This document shows, in pieces, positions 29,701 through 41,700 of a stretch of 64,000 nucleotides of DNA (positions are counted from its first letter, which is position 1; each line of letters opens with the position of its first letter). A program made the translations under genes and the position numbers. The DNA comes from Strongylocentrotus droebachiensis (Eukaryota; Echinodermata; Echinoidea; Camarodonta; Strongylocentrotidae). A model generated the notes under the pieces. The model saw nothing but the letters and a program-made list of their open reading frames with translations, made no database searches and was not told where the DNA came from. Location: NCBI GenBank assembly GCA_035222895.1, contig JAVYIG010001602.1, forward strand, positions 186,001 through 250,000, written 5' to 3'.

Positions 29701-32700
29701 ACTGGGTCAGTCCAGTGCGGGATCGTATTGAAGGATATCGACACGCATGTTGCCACAGAACCAGGACAAAACTCATCAAACTTACGTGAATTAAAAGTGA
29801 ATCACCATAGATGTTTTCACAAATGCATGCTCTATATTTATTATCGGCAGAAAGATGAGTCTAGTTCTACCTTCATTAAAAAAAAAAAATCTGATTCCAG
29901 ACTAGCTGGTCCTTCGTTTTACACGTGTTACAACTGAATTATATCGTCAAAGAAGTATAATTCTGTATGAATATCCATACACATGACATGTAATTCATAT
30001 CGAATGAAGTGCTAGATCTAACTGGACAGACTAAAACGGGTTCAATGATGATGCGAGATTGTTTTACCATAGATAAATTTCAGGTTATTTGGATCCTATC
30101 TGATGTACCATTGAGGTAGAGCTATCGCGGTCTAGTTGATACGTCACCGAACTGTGGATCACAAGGTTCGCGGTTCGAGTCCCGCCGCGGCACTAATGTC
30201 CTCTGGCAAGGCATGAATCTACAATGATGTTATGCTACTCTCCACACGTGTGATAAATGGATACCCGGTAGGATGCGAATGTCAATGTGGATGGATTAGC
30301 ATGTGTGCTCTTGAAAAATCACGCGTGGTCGGAATGCTCCCCAGGGAGCGGAGCGTGTGCACTGTGATGGGCGGATTAGCAATAGAATCCTTTAACCGGG
30401 ATAATAATATTTATAATGACCATCATTATTTTATTATTATCATAAGTTTACATAAAGGAGTATGAGTAAAGCCTGACATACGCGAGATGTAACTCCACTA
30501 CACCTCCAATTACACCAAACTAAGTGTTCAATTCAATAAAATATTGACGGAGTTATCACATAAAATGTTCTTGTTTATGTAAATTGTATCACCAGTTTTC
30601 CATCGAGCGTCGATCTATCTTCGGACAAATCCGAAACAGTGCGCTATTAAAGCCATCGCACCATGCTTCAAGGGTGTGCGTCTATGGCTATACTTACGCT
30701 TGGACCTTCTATGCATTGAATATGCAAGAAAGCCATTAATGGCGCTATTAAAATAACACTTCGTATGCTCCATGCCTAACAACAACGCAATGTGATTTTA
30801 ATGTTTATAATGCTTGTTGCACACAATGCGTCATTTTGATTGCGCCATTGCATGCGCTAATCAAGACTTTTGACGCAATATCTGTATACGCCAGTAATAG
30901 AAAGCAGTGTTGTTTTGTTTGTTTTGCACTTACTTAAAATAAAAAATCTCACAAGTCTCGTCAAGACCATACAGCGCCATGCAGTCTTTCGTCAGGAAAA
31001 TGACACCTCGTATTACGTTCTTACATTGTAATGATACCGCAGTCACGTCGGTCGCAGAGCCATCGTTATACAGAGTTTGGCCAACTTGGTTTCACTGGGT
31101 CACAACATGGCGTATATTCTTTTGTATCGTGCTTGCCCAACAAGGCAGTAGTCACCATTATTGTGTCCAACTCGAACCGGGTTGGCCAAACTCTGTGTAT
31201 GACTCGGGTCGGTCGACACAGACAGCGCCATCTTGGGTGCTTAAGCATTGATCACCTTAGTTTTTTATTTTCGTTGCTAAAAATGTTAGAAGTGGATGGG
31301 GCGCATGTAAACAATCCAATTATTGTACTTTTTTAAATATTTTTATGCTTACTTGAAAAGGGTTTGTCGGGGGAGGAGCGGGGATGGGGCACAGGCACCG
31401 AATATAAGGGCTTGTAATACGTTTACGTATCATAGGATTACAATTTAATGGAATGTTACAAAATTAAGTTGTGAATCTATATTGGCCTCCGAAGCATTGA
31501 TTTGAAATGATATTTCTACAACACATAGGCCTAAGCCCAATGATTCTACTGTTAGTGTCAGACACGTAACATAATCATTCTTGTTTATTGGCAACCTGAT
31601 TTTGTATAGTAAGATCAGATAGGTTAGTTTTACTATTGGTATACATAGTATGTTTAATGTCTGAAATTTTAGCCTATGTCTCTTGTGAGATAGAGAATTA
31701 TATTGGCCGTGTAAAATGACAATGACGCCGATCGATAAAGCCCGGGATCTTAATAAAAAATATCCTATTGATTAGATGTGAACTCAGGGTCGATTCCAGA
31801 CTATGAAAACAAAGAGGAAGGAGAATGCTAATCAAACATGACTACTTTGTAGTTTTCTGCGGTCAACAGTGTATTGACTATTCATTCATGTTTTTGAAAA
31901 TAAATTTTATATAACGAAGTATAAAATACTTTGGGACCCACTTTAGTATAGCTTCGTACAAGATGATGTTGAGTAGGTCTATGAGTGTTGCACATCAAAC
32001 CTAGCTAATTAACTCCTAGGTTTTAGCATCCGTAAATTTGATTAAAAGTGAAGGTGATAAGCAACTGTTTGGTAGCGCTTTTTAACAACACTTTGAAGCG
32101 AAAGTTATCCATTCTAATCGTGACTCACTGGATTGAGCCTCATCAACTATTCAGATGGGGATGACATCTGTATTATAATGATGTGGGTCACTGTGAAGGA
32201 AAGGATCGGCCTGCAAGAATCCCATTGATGAAGTAAATCATTCTCAAATTTGCTGCAGCCAGGGTTACTAGTATATTCAATCAGTTTTCCTTTCGTTGTA
32301 TAAATGGAATAATCACTGGCTTTACACGTTAGCTATGACAATGACCTCTTGAGACATTATACCCATCAATAATATTTTCTCCTCGACGACCCAACCTCTC
32401 TTCTCTGCTTTCATCTCCCGATCAAGTCAAACGATACTCCTCTATCCACTCTAGAGGGCACACCCTGATACTACGTCATCGCACCGAATATGGAATGACA
32501 TGCCTGGAATGTCTGGCTGTGCGCCGAACCGAGTTCACTCCCTCTACCAGACCAAGGCATCTCTCATTGACTAATTCCTCTCCAGCTAGCTGTGTTATTA
32601 GCTTTTAGCGCCTCAGTACTTGTCTACACTGTGACTTTATAACGGAGAGCCATTCAGTTGTTGGATTATCACTGCCAAACATCAGCTTTCCTGGATTTTT

Positions 32701-35700
32701 GAGCTTCTTTCGCTTTCGGATACCATACATTAATCAAGATGGATCGCTCTTTCGGTAACCACTTGGACTTGAACTCGGGGCCAGCTCGGCCGGCGCGCGA
32801 ATTACGCGCTCTCACGCGCGCACGTTCTAGATATAGGCCTACATGTATTGTAGCTGGAGCACTACGCATGCCTGACCTATAGTTTTAATAGTTTCTTGTC
32901 TCTCGTGCAATGTTCATCACTCACAGCCAATGGATGAACATCTATTCATATCTCCCGCTGATAATCATTCGAAGCACGCACCCAAAATAACTCGGAGTAT
33001 CTACTAGCATAATTAGCCTATGCCAACCAGTGCATGAAGCCATGCTGTATCTCGTATATTCTTGATTTGATAGTACAATAATCAATTTATATTTCTTTTG
33101 TTCACCACTTTGTAATAATAATTATCCGTCCCATGTTTATTTCCGGTATATCCCGAACACTTCTGTATTTTGTTTCCATACAACATGGCAACCCTCAATT
33201 TGTCTGGCCCCCGTTACTCACGATGGTATTTTAATTCAATATTCGGTTCCGTGATTATTTAGCCATTCCCTTTCCAGTTCATATTGTAAAAGACTTACAA
33301 TGATAATGAGTATTCCTGATTGGTAGATGTCTGTATTTTGTCCCTCATCCATGACATACATCGCAGTTTCTTTTAACTGAATTCAGTTACTATAGACTAA
33401 TTTATTTTTGGCTTTTATAGTTTTAATGTTTAAAAATATCAGAATAATGCGATTCCGACATGAAAGGATGATATTGCCAGGGGTGTAGCCAGGAATGTCA
33501 AGTCTGACAGACATGAGCACTTTAAAAAAACACCACTATGATTAGGCCCTACTATTCTTTTTTGCCGTCTTGTTGAATAATAAGAACAATACTACTATTA
33601 TACTTCTGTTACTACACTCCTGCTACTGACTACTACTACTACTACTACTACTACTACCTCTAGTAATAATAATAATAGTGGTGCAATGGTGGGTTCTTGT
33701 CTGGTGCCCACTCTCTTAACTTTTCTAGGACTTATTTTAAAGTCCAAAGAATTTATTCTAAATCCAAGGGGGACTTGGGACAGTGACAATTGTCGCTGTC
33801 CCAAGTCCCCCTTGGATTTAAAATAAGTCCTAGAAATCAAGAGAGTTGCATGTCTGTCAGAATAGCCGTAAAGAAATTGATTCATTTCACTACCCACTCT
33901 CACTTGGGCATGTTGGAGTGTGACAAATTTATATGAATGTCTTGCCAAAAGACGTTATATTATAGAAATATGGCAGGGGTCGAATCCCAAACCTTTTGGT
34001 TCACAGTCCGGAATCCCCATCTCTCTAATTCTCTAAATTCGAATATTATTCTCCATAAGACTTAAACCTAAGTCAGACTCTGTTCTATTGTCGTTTATGC
34101 ATTTATAACAAGTTTTTACGGATTTAAAGAAATATTACAAAACAGGCTAGATAATTGAGTAAGAGAGAGAGAGAGAGAGAGAGAAAATGTTATAACGAAG
34201 ACTATTCCCAAGAATTAAACAGAAAATTCATGCCTGTACGCAATTTAGATTATTCAAAATGTCCATAGGGAGTGAAGTTCATAAATGTAATGACCCAAAC
34301 TTTGTATGGAGAGATCACGTGATCTTTCTCAGGAAGTAATTATATTCGGATTTTACAAGTTTTAGCCAATAATTCACCAATAATTGTTTGGATATGTAGA
34401 TAACTTGATACCATGCTAATGATTTGTCAAAAGGATTGAAATTCATGCTATAATTAGAGCGAAAAGGCGAAAATTAGACCAAAAGTAGATGGAAAATCAA
34501 TGAGAGACTATGCGATATACCTTTACCACACATCGATAACGGGTTTCGATACTTAGCATTTTACCGATAGCTTTGAATCTTGCCGACGCGTTCTGACAAG
34601 TGGTTGCCGAAACGAGAGCGTCTGAAAGTAGTATTTTGGGGATATATTTCACAGAAGAAGGAAGGGGACACATACAAATCGAAATGGAGGCGATTAGGAA
34701 AAAGATGGCATCGCTCAGGTTGTCGCTTGACGAGTCATTAGAAAAGAAGTTAGAGTTAGAAAAGAAGTTGAGAGATGAACGAGATCGTGCAGACGCGGTA
34801 AGTAGAAGAAATGGCCGGTAGGCGGCTAACTGTACAAAACTGTATTGGTGTTTTTTATGTGGGATGGGCCCAACGCCTGGCAGTACAGTCAGTGCAGTGC
34901 ATGCATGTGTGACACTGATGCTATGATAGCTGAAGTCAACTTAGTATTTTATTTGTTCATGTTGGCTAACGGTGGAGACGCCAAGTCCTGCTACAAAATT
35001 GAAGGCATTATCATGAAAACTACCATTTGTTCCTCACACTACTACTACAGTATCGCTTCATTGCATCATATGCATCAATTGTGTGCTGAATGAGTGGTTT
35101 CCAAAACCCAGTGCCAGTGACAGCCAGCCCGGCAGTACCATCAAGTACTGTATGAAGTACTACCCCTAGACCCTAGGTCCCTAGAAGTATAGTAGAGGCT
35201 GATGTGATTCAAGGTGTGTGCCTCATGGCATGCTGTAAAGTCAGACTCTGAGGCGTTTTGTTTCAAGTTTTCTTCTATCGAGTATCGTATAGATTCTACA
35301 CGCAATAATTTTGGCCAAGGCCAGGGACCATAACATAAGCTACGCACCCTGAAAATATGTGCAATGTGACGCTTACATTGTGCCAAACTATTCAGGGGTG
35401 ATCGATTAGTCGGCTACAAAATGAAGATTTGCATTCAGTTATTAGTATTACATGTGCGTCACTTTGCATTGATGTTTTAATGAGCTACATAATTGTATGG
35501 GTGGGCATTACATTACAAGAAAAAGAAATAGGGAGCCAGAGAAGACAGGAAAGCTGTACATCACTACAGTACAGGAATGCTCCAAAGCTATTAGCTAATA
35601 GTAATAGACTCATTGATTTTGTTAAACAAATTTTACATGGGCATTGTAAATGACTTCAAATCATGCGTTATTGACGTTGTGGGGGTCATTATTTTTTCTG

Positions 35701-38700
35701 CAAGTCAACTTCGCAAAATGCATAAGAGTGTGTAGATCTAGGTCTCCTCTCACTGTTTTGCTGATTATATCAGGTCTCGATTTACATCTATATCATCTTA
35801 GCCTTAAGGGCTAAGTGATAATGTAAAATATGATATCACTTAGCCCTCAAGGCTATATCACTAGTAGTAGTGTCTACAATACATGTAGAGCTACAACTTA
35901 TTTGAAATTAAGCTTGTACTTGTAGACCTACATTGTACATGATACATCTGTATAGCCCTTCCTTCATGTACATGTAGGTCGAGGGTAGATCATACAGTAC
36001 ATGTACGTACATGAGAAGAGCAAAACATTCATTCATTGGAAACTTATGGACTTGGAAACTACATTAGCAGGGCTCCACACGTGCACCAACTATTCTGGGA
36101 GTTTGTCTAGAATGCACTTTGTTTAGAATGTTAATGGATGAGCTTGATGTTAAAATTATAATGAGCTTGATGTTAAAATTATAAAAATTTAGGGAGGTCT
36201 GGATTTTTTGTGTGGATGCCCATGTGCCCCAGGCACCTGTTAGCGTTGAGCCCTGTACATGTATACATGTAGGTTTGGTCCCATGAGTGGTCTATATCAA
36301 ATAGAATCAACAAATGACACATTATTTTAGTGGTCTATAATTTTGAAATTCCAATCAGTATCCTCATATTACTATATAGCTATCAGAATTGTCCTACATA
36401 TCTTGGTTATATTATACAAAGTTACACTGTGCTAGTGCGCTGATAGGTTCTGGTTCAAACTAGTATGGGCCCAAGGTGACTGCAAAACAGCACTATTGCA
36501 GTCACCTTGGGACCATTGTTTCAATCCAGAGACTTGAATAAAGCCTGTATAATATAGTATCATGTTCACCATGAAGACTTTCAAAATGCTAACAATACAT
36601 GTACATGTACTGTATGTATGTAGGGCAATTTCAAAGCATTCTGCACCACCTGTTGAAATACATGTATGCAAACATGACAGTTGACAGTGACATGATTGAG
36701 TCATATTTCTATTTCTAAGCAAAAACATTTTCCTGAGGTTAATATCTTGAAAAGTCTATTAATTTGCTATGCCTATACTAGATCTAATTTGTGGGCATAT
36801 ACATGTAAATTGACAGTTTACCAGTATTTTGAATAGGATGCCTATTGCCTACACATTATTAACATGTATTGACAATATCATCAACCTCGAGAACAAATTT
36901 CTTGTCTCCTTGGCACGACAAAGATTGTATTCAAGTGGCATCCATGTATTTAAATAGCTTGGGTTTCTGAATTGACCCCATTATACCCAAAACCTTTTGT
37001 TGACTCTGGCAGACTTTTTTCCCTCGAAGGTGAGCCAATTCCTCTATCAGAGGACAGGAAATAAGTGTTTGATTTATAATGGCTTCAGAGTGCCTTGAAA
37101 CAACCTTTGGACCATGCTTTCTATAGCAATTATACCTTCATGGGCCCTTTTTAATTTCTTACGGGGGAAAATGGGCTTCCATATTTATTGAAATATGGTA
37201 TTTCTTTTCATATTCAACACAATCCATTGTTCAAAAGTTAAATGTAGAATGGTTAAGAATGTACCATCAACAAAAACATAAATAAATCTGGATTGTAATT
37301 TTATTCATGATGCATTGATTCATAATACATGCTGGTACCAACAACCAAGTTTGTGCATTGAAGACATGGATGCAAGAATGAATGAAGCATACATGTAGAT
37401 GTAGAAAGCCCATTTTGTGTAAATATGGGCTAGTAGGGCAGCTTTGAACTTGAAGGCAAGTTATATCCAGCATTGCATGCTGTTGGGGTGTTTTGAAACT
37501 CATGGGGTGACTGTCAATGGTGACAGTGTATTTCATTTTATTGGTCTGGTGTCAAAGGTCATAGGAGTTTGTTCCTGGCAGGCCATATCAACCCCATATT
37601 TTCCAATGAAATATTTCTACACTGTATGTTGTTTGCTAGAAGATCAGTCCCAAATGAAAGATTTTATGCAATTCATTTCATTTTTTAGAAATCCTACATA
37701 AAATTACATATACATGTACATTTTGTGTAGATTTTAGCAAATATAATGTTATCAATTATTTTGGGCATTCACATTTGTTCAACTGTAATATTTGAATGAG
37801 AACTTATCATTCATCTTTATATTAGTAGCCAAGAAATTTGGTTCTTTACTAAGATATGAATTAGATTCATGAGATGTGAAAACCGATACACTTAACACTG
37901 AAGCTGTGGGGTTGAAATAAATTGGCCCCATATGGTCATCTTCAGCAATGAAATACAACCAATGATATCTGTGGTGTGAAGTAATTTAGAACAAGTATCA
38001 AACTTCAAGCCTCAAGATATGAATGCTTGACAGGTTTTCATTGATAGGTGTAGGAGCATCTTGAATGTAGAACAAATTTTCCTTTGGAAGATTCTTCTAA
38101 GAAACTGTACATCACTTGTACTGACTACATGTATGTTTGACACATCAGTACAGTGCATACATTTACATTGTAAACGTGGCCCCACATATACTGTACACAA
38201 ACTATACATCATGAAGCACTATCAACTGTAGTATTTATTGTTAGTCAATGTTGTTTTGGTTTTAATACAAATTTACATCATGCTTTAGTTGTATCAGTGT
38301 ATATGTTCAAAATTCATTTTATGCTGTATCATCAAAGTTTATTACTATTATGATTATGTATACCATATACACAATGTAAATCTAACAAGATCTTAAAGGA
38401 TCTTTGATTTCATTCCACGAAAAGTATGCTTATATAAATGTACATTGTAGAAGGGCCTTATTATGATAAAATGTTTACAGTATACCGGTAGTAATGCTTA
38501 GTTTGGTAAATGTATTTGTGTAGGAAAGCTAAGAAAGACACTAACTTGTTAAAAAGTCAAGAGGTGAGGGCAGTGAAAGTTCACAATGACTAAATAACAT
38601 TAACATGTTGATTTTAGATATCAACATCTTCCTGATCTTGACAGTAAATTCAGACAATGACTTTTACATGAACTTTGGAAGGAAACTAGGAAACCCAGTG

Positions 38701-41700
38701 AGCAGGTGATAGTTTAAAATTAAACCAAAAACAAAACCAGATTTTTAGGTCACTAGTGCTAAGAATTGCTGGCACAGCCTAGAGCTACCAAGCGAAACTT
38801 CTGTCTCCTGGAATTTCAAATATTCTACATGTGGTTTCACAACTTTGTCCCTTTTTCCAGCATGACAGAATGGTGAATAATGTCCTCATTTGACCTTTTG
38901 CTGCAAGGGATTGGGTATAAATGAACAGTGTAGTTCTGTTCACAGATCAAAAAGATAGCTTGCATATTTCATACATGTGTCATTATTCCACAATGTTATT
39001 TAAAGACCAGACATGCCTTTAGAAGTTTGAATATCGAGGACAAAATAACTATAAAAAGGAGAACAAAATTGAAATAGTTTCAGTCATGCTGGAAATATCT
39101 TTTTCATATCTTTACCTAAATTTACATGTAGTGAAAGCAAGTATGCTTGTGGGTAAGCAACCAGAGGACCCTAAAGTTTTAAGTCTTTCATAGGGATTTG
39201 ATAATAAGGATTAATTCCTTACCAAAGGGCTCTAGCACATGAGGCTGGTTTTGAACCCTGGACCTCATGATTACGAGACCACTGCTCTACCACATGCCTC
39301 CTCTAATGATTTTACTTTGTGAAGTGCTACAATGTCAGTTTGTTAAACAAATGTGTAACATTAACAAAATTGAATTAAAATCAATTATTATGTTACTCTT
39401 TCTAGATGTCCTTTACTGATCAGAGTATATCCTTGCAAAACTTTTTTGTGTTACAGGCAGAAGCAGAGGTGAAGAATCTTAACAGTAAACTCATCCTCCT
39501 TGAAGAAGACAATGGCAAACAAGAAGAGGCATTATCAGACACAAGGAGAAGGCTAGAAACCATTGAGGTAGAAGCAGATGAGAACTTAAGGTGCGTATTA
39601 ATTATGATTATGAAGCATGAAAATATGATGAATTTGGTTTGAAATTGAATCAAGAATCAGCTTACATTTACATGTAAGCCAATGGGGAAGTCAACGATAC
39701 AATATTGCTTTAGCATTCATAGTTATCAAGTTATAAGCTACAATACAGTTTATTGTGCATGAAATGATATTACTTATTTCAAAATTTGTTGAAATGCAGA
39801 CAACATATGAATTGTTTTGTGCATTAAAGCATAACATGCTTGATGGGCAATGGGTGGGTTTGCAACTTTTCATAGCGTAATTTATCAAATTTTACAGCTA
39901 CACAGTTACGCTTAGGAATGTCCACTTGTGTGATTACCTTGATACTATCTAACCCTACCTGCAATGTTTACATACTCTTAAGCTGATGTAATGTTGTATG
40001 CAAATATGGAGACACAATCATGGTGAGAATTAAAACTGCCAGTAAATTCCTTGAAGGTACAATCCCAGTGACCAGGTAGCATGAGGATTTGTTTTGTTTT
40101 TTAAGACCAAAGGCTTTAGGGTACCATACAATTTACATACACAGAAATATTATCCTGAGTGTATTAATAAAGCTGAAATCCTACCATGCCTTTTTTCTTC
40201 TTCAACAAATTGCATACGGTACATGTACCTTTGTAGACTAGAAAAAAAATCACTCTATAGAGCTTTATTACTGTAAGTACCAGAAACCCCAGAAATGTTC
40301 TTTGCAGTCAGTATGCATATAATTATGTACAGGTACAGTATGTGTGTCTTTCATGTGCGTTCATTTTGCTTGTACATTAATGTACATGTATAAAGACATC
40401 TCTCGTTAAATCCTAATGGATAGAAATGTGAAGCGTAGAATGATTACTCTTGCTTTTGTATGAGTCAGTAAGGCACCATCACAAAAGGGTGATACCTTGT
40501 CTTCTATACCACACACGTTTCACAGATAACAGAGTGAAGCCATTGAAAGAAGGGGAGTGGTATTATCAATACAGCGCCTGGCCCAATGTATGCAGATTCA
40601 TGTGTGCATTGACCATGCCATAAGAGGCTCTATTTAGTTAGCAGTTTACAGTTGGCCTGTCTAATCCTTACAGTATACCATTCATTCACATATCAATTGG
40701 ATCAAATCTAAATTCACCTGCTCTCCTCTCCTACTCTCCTCTCCTATGGGCTTTCTAAGTATATAAGTTTCAATACAAAATCCAAGATGACAGCCTTGAT
40801 GATCAGAAAACCTAGAATACACATGTAGATTTCTTAATACAATAGATTTTATGGTTGTTCAAAATTCATTTATGAGTGTTAACTGAAGTGTCCCAAGTAT
40901 GCCCTGTAAATAAACATACAGGTACAAGTGTGACATTTAAAGGGCACTCTTGAGGCTCATTCAGAAATCACAAGGCAAAACCACAGCATTTAGTTTTAAT
41001 GATGACGCAAAGTGTAGGACACTTCACATTACTGAATCTTATATTACACAGATCTATCTTAGTGAATACTCAAAGTCCTCAACTCGTTATAAAAAAAACA
41101 TGCCCATATATGAACAAGCCTTTAGAAAGCAAAAATGGGGAAGTCTGTAAGCTTACTCCTTATTTATTTTCCATTTATTAAAGGATAACTTCCTGGTATT
41201 TGCATATTACGAAGTACGTGGGTGTAAACAAATTTGATTTTCTCCACATTGTGAGGCCAGACCTGTACAAGGTTAAAACATGCACATGTCTGCAAAGAAT
41301 ATATACGTGAACTAGTGGAACAGGTGAAAAATCACAGATACAAAGAACATGATCGGATTAGATGTGCATGTAGAGGCTGTGCTGTACACGTGACAATTCC
41401 TACAGTAAAATCAACTTCTTTGCATCACTGCACTTTTTGATTGAAAATAATTCTGACATAAACCCATGAAGGTCCACCCATATCTCAAATCAATTGTCAA
41501 TTTTTGACAGCCTTGCTGGCTTGAAGTTATTTATAGAAAAGAATATTTTTCGACTGCCTGCCTGCATACAAAACTTATCTTCATTGGGTGGTGAAACTGA
41601 AGCTGTTGTTATCTGGTCACCTGACAGATTGATTACTTGAGGGGTCATAGGTCGCACAGGTCATGTTGTACCAAGGTGCTCTGTAATATACCTATGTGTT

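Larger units (their letters stand above)
29278..34683 (+). other. Tropomyosin intron between exon 2 and the exon 1b region
   Basis: No exon supported. It contains a MITE (29.35 kb), a tRNA-derived SINE (30.12 kb), an inverted-repeat element (31.04-31.23 kb), a CpG-rich stretch (32.76-32.83 kb) and a SINE with an internal palindrome (33.67-34.03 kb), then the exon 1b promoter. Confidence 0.6.
34798..39456 (+). other. Tropomyosin intron between exon 1b and exon 3 (4.7 kb)
   Basis: No exon seen. It holds two hairpins (35.80 and 36.45 kb), a 24-bp tandem duplication (36.14 kb), many TACATGTA words and a tRNA-derived SINE (39.2 kb). Confidence 0.6.

Noticed and set aside
29339-29779. 146-codon minus-strand open frame, the longest in the window
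   Set aside because: It runs through the 29.35-kb MITE inside a tropomyosin intron and shows no domain, so it is chance.
30130-30200. tRNA gene candidate
   Set aside because: A and B boxes are present but stems do not close as a tRNA and a SINE body follows.
32636-32830. Possible additional promoter (TTATAA, TCAGTT) with a CpG-rich first exon
   Set aside because: TATA-to-initiator spacing is too short and the following open frame has the wrong phase for exon 3; left unannotated beyond the CpG note.
33598-33948. 116-codon minus-strand open frame
   Set aside because: It is the SINE palindrome and a (TAC)n tract read through; the Val-run end is microsatellite.
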